Below, piece by piece: positions 15,901 to 26,800 of a stretch of 54,054 nt of DNA. Origin of the DNA: a virus; the IMG/VR virus record IMGVR_UViG_3300047300_000614, positions 1-54,054 of that record. One strand, given 5' to 3'. Under the pieces are notes generated by a model. It was not told the origin of the DNA and did no database searches. It saw nothing but the letters and a program-made list of their open reading frames with translations. How positions within the stretch are numbered: position 1 is the stretch's first letter; each line of letters starts with the position of its first letter. Position numbers and translations under genes: made by a program.

Positions 15901-17829
15901 ACGACCAAGTGACTGACGTAGTTGTAAATCACGAATAGCAAGCTTGTATGCTTTTAACTCTTCGTTCTTTATATACATCTCAGATCCTTTAACACGCTTA
16001 CGATCTAAACGGTCATGAATACCTTGTAGTTTTGCAATTAACTCATCGATATTTTTGAATCCAGTTTGCTCATCTAATGATACTGGTAATAAGTAAGACT
16101 TATCATCTGGGATAAGAGTAGAGTTGTAATCACCAATCTCAACATCTTTTAAATCGCTGATTTGATACTCACCTTCTTTGTTCTTACTCCAGTAAAACTC
16201 AGTCTTAATAGGAATAGCTCTTACCTTATCAAACTTTCTAATGCCATATACTTCTTTTAGAATACGTTTGTATTCACCTAGCTGTATGCGATATGCTTCT
16301 GCCTTCCATGGTTTAAGATCGTTTTGATTCTTTGATATCTCCTGGCTTTTCCAGTCATAGATATCTGCGGTTCCATCAGGACGAATAGCTAAGAAGTCAA
16401 TACTACCAGCCATGTCCTGCTTTGGATCATAGATACGAACTTCAGTTAATATCTTTGTACCATTTGGATAGCTACCTAACAAAGGTTTAACAAAAGCTTC
16501 TAGTTTTTTAACAACATCCTTATACTCTTCTATATCAACAATAGGATGATTAACAGGAGTACGTTGTTCCCGGATCTCATGTGATTCTGGATCAACATAA
16601 CTCTTTATGATCTCGTCTAATACTTCGTGAATAATATCACCATACTCAGCTTTTAATAAGTCAATCTCTTTCTGAGCTTCAGATCTATTATCAAACTTAA
16701 ATAGCTTCTTGTAATAAGCATCTACTTTTGTTGTAGTTACAGTTTTTGCAATAGGTTTCATCTTAATGCGGTACTCATGTCGTTTCTGACCAGTAGCTTC
16801 ATTAATACTTGAATCTAGTGTAATCTCGCTTTGATGTTGTAATAAAAGATCGTATCCTTCACCTTGTTGATAGTATACACCTTCCAGTTGTTTATCTAAA
16901 TCTAACTCACTAGTATCACCTTCTTTGATTGAAGCAGCAATAGTAGCAAATGGATTTCTACCTTCTGCTTTATTAAATACTGACTTTATAAATGCAAGTA
17001 CTTTATCCCACCACTTATATAGTATGCCTAAGTTCTTGTCTTGCTCTTCAGTAATACTTGGAGCTAATACAGAATTAGATACAATATGTTTAGCAATAAG
17101 CTTACCGATTGCTTCTTTCTTTAGTTTGTCAAAGTTGATCTTACCATCAGCAGTTCTGTAGTCAGGATTGTTCTTGTATTGCTCAACAACCTCAGAGTAT
17201 AATCTATAAGAAGTAATCTGCTTGAACATCTCTTTATATAAAGGATGATTCTCACCTAACATCTCAACAAAAAAGTGAGCTGCTTCTTCTGGTAATGTAG
17301 TTATATCAGCACGACCTTCAACGACTTCAATAATCTTATTAAGCATATCTGCTTTTGCAATTGCAGATATTGTTGCCCCGGAAGAGTCGGTAATACGATT
17401 AACTGTATTGTATGATACACCAATCTTTGATAAGAACTTTAATACTTGTTCATTGATATACTTATCAGGAGGCAAAGGTGATTCTGTTTCTGTTTGATAG
17501 TAATCATCTTCAGGTGTAGTCTCTCTTGGTTCTACATCAAAGTCTTCATCATATCCTGCTGGCTCATTAAACCAAAAATCAATAACATCATCTACTAATG
17601 GTTCACCATTCTCATCAAGAGCTTTTGATGATTGACCAACTTCCCAGTCACCAAACGATTGTTTAAACGTATCAGTGTATGCTGAAGCCCATATATTAAG
17701 GTTATATTCTTCTCCTTGCATGTCAGTATCTCTACTAACAATATCTTTATAAAGTATTGACTCCTTACCATTTGGAGCCAATACTTTTGATACATCACCT
17801 GAATCGTTTCTGATTATACTACAAGTCAT
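12979..17829 (-). CDS. 1,616-aa virion-associated polyvalent protein with PD-(D/E)XK nuclease and zincin-like motif
   Basis: Large protein directly downstream of the RNA polymerase polyprotein (15-base gap), so probably co-packaged cargo. Seen: FKQSFGDWE near residues 55-63, a motif I recall from giant phage polyvalent proteins; LPEEAAHFFVEML (~179-191), a zincin-like helix with a degenerate EExxH; and a RecB/Cas4-type nuclease core with H401, E463, GSIDF (475-479), YDWKSQE (491-497) and Q516...Y520. The rest is long, mostly helical and lysine/glutamate-rich, with hydrophobic stretches near residues 1190-1220 (LEFLLGFFSLKTLALNP) and 1480-1500 (IMILLAAYGLVHAL) that could insert into membrane. 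The role of the nuclease (host DNA attack, genome processing) is not determinable. Confidence 0.75.
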   Translation of the reverse strand: MTCSIIRNDSGDVSKVLAPNGKESILYKDIVSRDTDMQGEEYNLNIWASAYTDTFKQSFGDWEVGQSSKALDENGEPLVDDVIDFWFNEPAGYDEDFDVEPRETTPEDDYYQTETESPLPPDKYINEQVLKFLSKIGVSYNTVNRITDSSGATISAIAKADMLNKIIEVVEGRADITTLPEEAAHFFVEMLGENHPLYKEMFKQITSYRLYSEVVEQYKNNPDYRTADGKINFDKLKKEAIGKLIAKHIVSNSVLAPSITEEQDKNLGILYKWWDKVLAFIKSVFNKAEGRNPFATIAASIKEGDTSELDLDKQLEGVYYQQGEGYDLLLQHQSEITLDSSINEATGQKRHEYRIKMKPIAKTVTTTKVDAYYKKLFKFDNRSEAQKEIDLLKAEYGDIIHEVLDEIIKSYVDPESHEIREQRTPVNHPIVDIEEYKDVVKKLEAFVKPLLGSYPNGTKILTEVRIYDPKQDMAGSIDFLAIRPDGTADIYDWKSQEISKNQNDLKPWKAEAYRIQLGEYKRILKEVYGIRKFDKVRAIPIKTEFYWSKNKEGEYQISDLKDVEIGDYNSTLIPDDKSYLLPVSLDEQTGFKNIDELIAKLQGIHDRLDRKRVKGSEMYIKNEELKAYKLAIRDLQLRQSLGRFIDLGFLEIDRYNYLVREGRLTSADIRKAKDVLEVFASTSGILKSTFTEMLLDREDEGDEEGLQLILELEQSYNNMTVAANSTLKDIEAEMAKIATDLAERNGITNLLAEEKKVGFFAGMFNSMSTQPTKAVKTFYKLIREAQSKRDVKFDLMNAKMITLRENLIKWGDSKGLKGENLFNIMLGFNEKGKWNGKFLARYEAKYYSEKEQAIRNRNKKWFEENTTFDQQAYEAEKARKKAYYEDLVVDSDANANHEKTKAMFERWVNNNSSKLDGYFNEDNKFVKPKDKWETAGWKELTKAGNEPAYEAYKYFRSLVSKAEEVGMLDKFSPNFIPNIYKGKLDQLSFGNFKDMFSNAGFFENLAVDSGSEYFPDTDPVSGEVLNRIPVFYTRDIATVLEDGTSDYSKKSVDLFKVFGIWGAHMYSYEAMQSIEDDALVLSAVERSKDSLLTNMFNEVKRKANGEIEKIKGNERNADLLDDFLNYYLYNKRSGEQYDVKFTIFGKTISLAKTLEFLLGFFSLKTLALNPLSASAQFVGGSGNAFLLGSKKVLFNTKDWTSSMYTLSKNDKKAWALLSHFELLLEDTKRNKLDKLSVSKVMANITVDKMYFMQRIADKGVQHPIGLVMMMNYMLDDTGKLVNIMQHVKSQYDYANFYTTYPTEAERKAVEREIDEKVGKLKETRSIYAISEVKGDELLTPGLEPGTKAAEEFKAAVKKATKIILGNSTNDDINLIRTTSLGMALMQFRSWIPQMFKERFGELYKDDDLDLYQQGKVSLLVTELFSKRIGQLVKGFMPFAGNQSMVDAARIRYQEEKAKAYELGQEFDITEGEYVDMYIGNVRSAIREIMILLAAYGLVHALKPGDDDDEKYTGIRKYMSRAMSKYYNEFAFYYNPLEFTNLINAPFPIVNLGIDVINLFTHTTEQIYGFGTGSDEHMKSAKPLKYFGKIMPVTKELMMMTAIADDDFRKEWDIRIQ

Positions 17830-17844
17830 AGTTACTTCTTTTGA

Positions 17845-20800
17845 TTATTTTTTACAACCTTTATCTTTGTTCTTTAATACTTCTCTTGCTTCCCGAGCTG
17901 CAGCTAATCTAGCATTCATTCGATTTGTGTCAGCAGATACAGTAGTGGTTCTTTCAGCAGTAACTGTTGGTACACCACTACTTAAAATTACTAACTTTTT
18001 ACGAGGTCTGCTAACTGCAGTGTACATCATTCTGTTTTGTTCTTCAGCACTACCTGGGAATGACATGATATCTGTTTCATGAACATACGTAACATCATAT
18101 GTACTACCTTGTACTCTATGTGAAGTAATTGCATATCCAAACTTAACATCAACCGCTGCTTCTTCAAATATAAAAGCTTCTCTATAAGCATTTTTTCTTT
18201 GAATACTACCAGCTGGTAATCTTTCAGCAATAGAATACTTCTGCTTAAGAATATTTCTGTACTCATCGTTTTGCTTTGGATCAACAGTATTAAAGGTAAC
18301 AACTTTCATAACTTCTTTAAAATCACGATCAATAGTTTTTATCTCCATACTTACTTGATATGCCTGTATACCATGTTCTTCTAGTAACTCAACTGATACT
18401 GGTTTAACAGCTGTAACTTTACCTCTAAGACCGTTTTCATATTCAACTTTTCTGTTTCTAGTATAGTTTCTATCAACGCGTAATACATCTCCAACAACAA
18501 AAGCTTCTGATGTATTAAATATCGCACGACGTATTAAGTTATTAAAGTTATCAACTACTTCTCTGCGAGCCGCTACTAAAACTACACCTTTAGTAAATGC
18601 TGGATCATTGTAATCTTTTGCAAAATCTTCAACCGCTTTTTTAAAGTTTGTTTCAAAAGCAACGCCTTCATTATCTGTTATCTTGTTAGTTCTATCCGTT
18701 AATGGGCTAAGGACACTTCCTGGTAATCCTTTTTGCATCTTCTCAACATTTTCAGCATATACATCTGTTACTGGAAGAATAGGACTCTCTGCTCCTTGAC
18801 GCATACGTTCTGTTAACTCAGAGAACCATTCAGTATCTTGTAATTGCCAAATAGGGGAATCTCCAGTTTTTTCTGCATTTATAGGAGGTATCTGAACATT
18901 GTCTCCCATGAAGATAACTTTAGCTTCAGGTAACATTCTTGATAATAGTTTCTCATATATGAAATCATCAATCATTGAAGCCTCATCAATAACGATAAGC
19001 TTTGCAGTTTCAACAGCATCTTGAAGACCTTTTGATTCAAACTCTGCTTGTTCTTGAGCTGTACGTTCTCTAAAGTATTCCTCTCCTTCTTTTGTATATG
19101 CTTGAACTAAACCTAATAAACTAGCAATACTAACTGTATTGTAATTAGTCATTGATAATTGTAGTACCTGTCTAGCTTCATGAGCAACTGTTGCACCAAT
19201 AACTTCCTTTGGTGAAATACCTGATTCAGATATCGCTTTATTGATAATAGTAGTTTTACCTGTACCACCACGACCTTTTAATAAGAACTGATTAGCTGCT
19301 TTGTTTTTCAAGAATCTATCAATATTATCAATAGCTTTCTTTTGTCCTTCATTAGCAAATACTCCTGGGAATAGTTCGTACTTATCTAAAGTTTGCTGAC
19401 CAGGGTTCTCTACAGCTCCACGATACTCAATAACTTTTAGTAAAGCCTCAATAGTAGCACGTGCTTCTATCTCAATCTTATCTTGACTCATTAGATCTCT
19501 ACCGTTAGCCCAATAGATAGATGCATCATCATTATCAATATGACTTTGCTCATGTAATACTAAAAATAAGTTAGCAAGCTTTGTTGTATTGATAATTTGC
19601 TTAAGTGCATCAAGACTGTATACAGGACTGATTGCTTCCATCTGTCTTAATACTTCTGCTTTTTGTACAGAAGACTTACCACCAACTTTACCGGTAAAGT
19701 AATCAAAGAACTCATCAACTGTTTTAACTGGATTGATAGTTATTGATTTACCATCAGTATGAGCTAAACGTTTACTACCATCACTGTTTGTAATAGATCT
19801 GTCAATAGTATAAGCTGGAATCTGAATACCGTTTTCTACTTTTGCAGCAACTACATTAGCAGTAACCTTTGTTGGTTGAACTAATTCAAACTCAATAGCA
19901 TATGGATATTGACCAACTAACTTATCAGTTACAGCTTTTTCCCATCCTTCTTTTTCCCAAGTTTCATCTTGATACTCTTGCGTAAATGGTGTAACCTTTG
20001 TGATTACAGTTTGTGCTGTTCTACCAGATTTATCAGTCATTGGGATTACTTTACCTACTAAATCTTCAATCTTAGTAAGACCGTAATCTTTCATCATTCT
20101 ATCGATATCTGTCTTAGCACGAGTAGTACGTGTACGATCACCAGATAAAACTAAATCCATTGTTGATTTACCTTCAAATTGAGGCTGCATCTTACGACCA
20201 TCCTGACCATCTTTAAAGTTTTGCTCAATAGGAGCTACTGTAGTTGTTGTAGTCTCAAATGGATCAGTACCTTCTTCTTCTGGTTTAAGTAAAGTATCTT
20301 CAACAAATGGTGCTAACTCATAAACATGGTATCTTATATTTAAAGGATTCTCTCTCATCCAAACAACAAGACGACCTTTTACTTGATCTTCAGTAACACC
20401 TTCTGTTCTTAATACTTCTTGCTTACCACCTGCTTCTTCAAGAGTTTTAAAACCTTTGTAAGTAACATATACCTTAACGCCGTTTATTGTAGCAACGCCA
20501 CGTTCGTTAAGACGCATTGCATCTGGATTACCGTAAGAGTGTATTCTTGTTTTTACTCCGGTAGCAATAAGCTCAGAAGCGTTATCAGTTGTACTAATAT
20601 CAAGACTAACTGGACGATTACCTGTTTTTTCTGCTTTGATATCTTCATCTTCTTCAAGTAATGCATTAACAACATTAGAGTTAACTCCTCTAAGGTTACC
20701 CATCTTATTACTTGCGTTAGACTGAATAACTGATTGCATGAATGGATCTTCAGATAACTCAGTTAAACGATACTTAAGACCTAGTGGATTAATTGGTACA

Positions 20801-23800
20801 TATCTAGAATAGATAACTCCTTTTACTACAACATCTTGTCCTGATTTCTTGTACAAGATTGTAGAGAAAATCTCATCACGTCTTCCGTTACGAATAAGTT
20901 CTGCTTGATCACGCTTATCTTTAACTGCAAGAACTGTACGCTTAATGTAGTCTAAGTTAACATCAGTAGAGTCAACAGATATTAATACGTTATCTGTTCC
21001 TTGCTCAAACTTGTAGAAACGAGGTGTTGGTACAACATTACTATCATGGGCCATGTTCTGGTGGAACTGTTCCCAGATAACTTCTGGATTGAAGTCAACG
21101 TTTTCGTTTGTATTGAATCGACCAAGGATGTTCTTTAATAGTACAGAGTATATCTCAACTGGTAAAAGAGGTGTAAAGTTATTGTAGTTCTTTTGGAAAC
21201 CAGTTTGTAAGATACTATAGATTGCTATCTGCTTTAAGAAGTCTGATAAGTCTTGGTTACCTGTGTTCTCAGCATATTGTAATAACTCTTTTGCTGAATC
21301 AACAATATCGTTTATATCTTCTGTACTTCTTAAGCTCTTGATGTTATCCGGTAAGGCTTCGTTTGGAGAAATAATTGGTACCAAGTTTTTGATAAACATA
21401 TTATTTCTGATCATTGAATCATCACTCTCTCTGTATGCACGTAGTTTCTTAGCCCAAGAATTATCTCCAAAGAACATCTTCTTGAAACGATTGATACGTA
21501 CATCTTTTCCGTTTGCATTTTTATATACCGTGTTTTGAATGATATAGTTAAACACAAAGTTTTGATACTTCTCAACTAAAGAATCGATATCATCAGTTGT
21601 CATAAATAAGTCTGACTCTAACTGACGCATTAATGGATCAAATACTTTATCTAGTCTACGATCAAGTAATGTAAAGAATGGTTCAAACATCTTGATGATA
21701 GACTCTTTCTGAGCTTTCATCTCACCAATGAATGTATTGTCTAACAAGTCTTGTGGATTAGCAATAAAGCCATCCTTAACAACTTTATTCCAACGTGATT
21801 GTTGAATCTTGTTAGTACGGATATTCTTTGACTTCTTATTATCGTATCCTTGAGCTCTGATGTAATCATTTAACTGATTACCTTGAACAGAATACTCTAA
21901 GTAGTCAGACATAATACCAATCTGAGACCAACCAAAATCAGCAAGATCTTTTTCTAAAGCAACTTCAGCTTCTTCATTATCAAGTCCTGAGCCATAAACC
22001 GCATACATTGTATACTGAAGTTCGGCTCCGGTTTTGATATTATCTTCTAACTCTTGTGTAGTAATTGTTGGCTGAAGAGTTTGTGCTTTTCTATAGATAG
22101 CTCCAAGGATTTTATCTAAAGATGCTATTAACATAAAGTTACCGGCTTCTTCAGCATCCTTGTAGATGTTCATTATATCTCCTTTGATTGGCTTTATCTC
22201 TAATTCTTTAAATACATCTTCATACTCTTTTGTTGATTGAATGTAGTTCAAGAACGGATTAGCCGCTTCAAGAGCAAGCATCTTATTGTATGCTTTGTAT
22301 CCTTTGATCTTTTTGAAGTAAGACTTGTTTGATGCTACTCCTTTAAAGTAAGTATCTAAGATAGGTTGATTAAAGAAGTAAGCAATATCATCAACGTCAA
22401 TACCTAAACGTTGCATATAGAACCACGTTGCTGCAGTATCCATAGTCAAGTTAAGGTCAAAAGTAAATGGATCTTTTGCAGCATCAACGAATCCAGATAA
22501 AGCTTCGTTAAACAAGTCTGAGATTAATGATCCGTTTTGAGTAACTGTTAATGATAATGATAACTCTTTGTTTGAATCATGATTTAATCTGATATTGATA
22601 GTCTTATCTTTTATACCTTTACCTACTAGATAATAAATACGCTCAGGGTTATATAGACCAGATAACTTTGTTCCAGCAATCTGTGACATGATATGAGATG
22701 TAATCTGTAATGCAGCAATACCAACAAGTTTCTTACCACTAACGAATCTGTGACGAATACGTGAGCTGGCAACAATACTTCTTAAGTTTGCATAACCTGC
22801 ATTTTCATCATCCTTCTTACCTTTTAATGTGTTGATCTTGTTTGCAAGACCTTTTAAAGTTGCTGTTGTGTTTGGTGTAATTAACTGAGCAAAGTTCTCA
22901 GGTAATAAAACCAAGTCATTCATAACCTCAATATAACGGTTCTGCAATGCTTTCTTAACTGCAGCTTGAACAATCTTCTCTCTACGTTCTTCAGCATTCT
23001 TAAGACCTTCTAACCAGCTAACAGCAATACTGTCTTCACCAAGCATTGAGCTAACCATAGCTAAGATCATACGTCCTTCTGGAGTCGATGCTTCTTTTGC
23101 TTTGAACTTCTCAATCTTTTCTAAGTCAGATGGAGATAGCAACTGTCCTTTATCATATAAGTCTTCGTAGTATGCTTTTGTTTTCTCAGCATTACCTTGC
23201 CACTTATATGCAACAATCTTATTACCTTGTTTGTAATGGTTAGCAAGATATACTTGCAACTTATCAATATCAAAGTCAGATCCTGATTTACCAGTAATCT
23301 CAGATGGTAATACAATCATATCACCCATCTCTTTTGGTAAGAATCCTTTTACCTTAATACTATCAATTGAGTTCATACCCTGAGTAGGAATACGGAAACC
23401 AATTGCTTTTAATAAAGTTGGATCAATCTCATAATCACCAGTCTGCAAGATGCCATTAACAAGCTTCATGTTACCAGAAGGAATCAAGTCTTCCATAAAC
23501 CAAGGTAAGTATACCTCCATTGATGTAGTCTTTGCATTCTTTCCAGTACCTTTCTTGTAGAAAGCTAAGTCACTAGATACCATTCTAACAGTTTTTTTCT
23601 CATCATCTGTTAGTTCATTTACTTTTGATGCAGCAATGTCTGTGTATACTCCATCTTTTAAGTAAACATATGATCTACCTTTTGTTTCAAACAATGTGTT
23701 TGCTACTTGAACTAAAGGTTTACCCGGCATCTTCTCAGAGATAACTCGTGAGTCAACAATAGCGTTTAAGATATTATCTATCTTCTCACGAGCAGTTGAT

Positions 23801-26800
23801 GAATCAAGTGTATACTCTAGTTCTTTAAATCCTTCTTCGTTTGTAATAGTATTAATAGCATCAACAACGTTATCTGGTAACTCACGTTGCTTTAACTCAT
23901 TACGTAATACACTAACAATCTTTGATAAGTCGGTTGCTTTGTAATTACCATTTGCTTGTTCAGTAAGACCTAACTCTTCAAGTAAAGACTTCTTACCAAT
24001 CTTTACCATCTCTGTCATGATTTGGTTGTACTCCTTAACAAGTTTCTCAGACTCTTTAGAAGTGTAAACACCTTTAACTCTAAAGTTAGACATGATCAAC
24101 TTAGATACCTGAGTACCACGAACTACTGCGTACTTAAACGTTGATGGTACTTCTTGTTGAATACCAAAGTAACGCATGATTAAAGTTTGAGCAGGGACAT
24201 CAGTAAATGATAACTTGCCATCTTTATCTCTTGTTACGTTAGCGTTTCCATCAGTATCGTAAATCTGAGTAAATCCACCTTTACTGTTTAATGTAGCACC
24301 AACTTTTTGACCAGATGTTAAATTGATTATATCATCTTGTGCTTCTTGAGATGCAATATAGATATCTTCAAAAGCAGTACCTTCAACAAAACGATAAAAC
24401 TTAGGTTGTGCAGAGTTCTTTAAAAACACTGTATGCATTAACTTGTTATCAATTGCATAACCAAAGTACTGTGGCTTGATTACGTTAAGGATACCACCTG
24501 GATTACCTTTTGCTAAAGTCTTTTTTGCTTGTTCTAAAACAGGCTTATCATATGTTTTATGAGCATTACTTGATGTTGGCTTTTTACTTCTTGCAACAAT
24601 CTCATAAGCCATCTCATATTCAATCTGAGCTTTTTGCTTACGTGTTAACTTCTTACTTAAGAATAACAAGTCACGATACATATCCGGCATGATCCATGCT
24701 TGACCATCGGCTTCGTTAATCTCTAAGTATTTAGCAATCTCACCAGTATAGCCACCTTTTTCATCAAAGATGAACCCAACAAACTTATTGTCTTTATCAA
24801 ATGTAACTCCTAACTTCTGAGATGCTTTTTCTGCATTCATACCATTAGCAATCATACCTGCATAAATAACCTCAGCATATTCTTTTGAACGTAATGCTGA
24901 TACAGTTATATCATCAAAGGTACGGTTCTTCATTGTAGCAACACGTTCTGAAGATCTAACTTTACGGTCAAGACGTGGCATGTTTTTATCCATCCATGTT
25001 CTTACAGTAATGTTATCTGTGATACCTTCTTTTGTTGAGTTGATACCATTTGAACGTTTTGGTAAGTCTTTGTATAATGCTGGGTGACCATACAAGATCT
25101 TATGTTGCTCAGTAATAGCAATCTCTTTGTTTACAAATAAGAATGTTGCTAAAGATGTCATCTGTGACTTAGTAATCTGATATGGATCAGATACACCAAG
25201 GTAAGTCTTTAAGAAGTCAGCATCTAAGCTTAAAGAAGCAAAAGTACCTGAGCTTTTTGAGTAAACAACAATGTCATGTTTGATTAACTCATCAATAGTA
25301 TCTCTAGCTCCTTGTTCAATATGTGCATTAAGTGCACGTGTAACGTTATTGCTATTAACAAAAACGTTCTTGTCTAGTGTGCCTGCAGCAATATCTGCAA
25401 CTCTCTTAACTAAATCCTTTCCAAGAATATCTCTGTAGTGACCAAGCTTTTTAACATCGTAAATACCATTCTTCTCATTTTGTGAATAATACTGAATATT
25501 AGCACTTTGCTTGTGCTCTTCAACAGCAGCATCAATCTCATCTAGTAATTGGTCTAAGTAGATTTGTTTTACTCCTTGTAAACCTGCACTACTTGTAATG
25601 TCTTCAATAGAGTAGAATGCTTTTGGTAATGAGATAGCAAACTCCGAAGACTTATCTGAGTTGATAACTGTATAGTAAACGTTTTGTGTCAAGTGATAAA
25701 TCTCTTGCATTAAACGATCTGGTTCAGTTAAATCTGCAGTAGTCTTACCTTCAATACCAGCAGTCATAACACCACTGATCAAGTTATACTGAAGCATGAA
25801 TGGTTTCATAACACCTTGTTCAATAGATGTTTCTGATTCTACCATTCGCTTATTACCTTTCTCATCAAATACTAATCCACCTGGCTTAAGTAATAAGCTT
25901 CGTTGTTGATATGGATGTAAGGTTACTTCACCAGTCTTTTCATTAACTGTACCAAACTGTGGATTACCAAGTACTAAATCTTTTAATGTTGCAGCACTGT
26001 TTATTGCATTAATAACATAACCTGCTGTTGATGGATTACTGATTGTATATTGTTGCTCACCATCAGCTGTTACATGTGACAATACATTCTCTTCAGATGT
26101 TGTTGCAATCTGTAGATTAAGTAATGCATTGATACTAGCATTAGCTCCTGTTCTGCTAAATAAAGTTTGGATACTAAAGATATCACCTTTTGAGATACCT
26201 GCTTTGATACCAGAGAATGCGTTAACAATAACTCTATACTGTTCAGTATTGAAATAAGTGTTTGTAAACTTAATACCAAGCATTGCTAAACGCTCAACTG
26301 CTTCCTCACCTTTCTCTTCAATTGTAGCACCAGCAGTAAGTCTTGCCATGAACTGCTTGTATGGTGTACTCATTGTATCAAATACAACATTACCAGAATC
26401 ATCAATACCTAATAACTCATCAGCAGTTTTTAATGATAACGGCTTAGCAGTTGTTGAAGCGTTTGCTGCCCACTGATCACGTAAACCGTAAGTAGTTGAC
26501 GTTAAGATTGAATCATCAGATATAATAACACCATCCTCACCATATACAGTACGGATAGGATTGTTCTGAATCTTAAGTAAGCTTTGTTCAAAACCAACTA
26601 ATAATTCGATATCATCAGCTGATAAGTTTTCAGTTGGATATGGTTTACCAAAAGCATCTTCATACTTAAGACGAACCTTTAAACGTTGAATCCACTCGTA
26701 TCCTTCTTTGTATGTTTTAATCTTAGACTTTGGAGATACTGGCTTAATCTTGAACTTAGCATCAAGACGTGTAAACATCTCATCAATTGCATTTACTACC

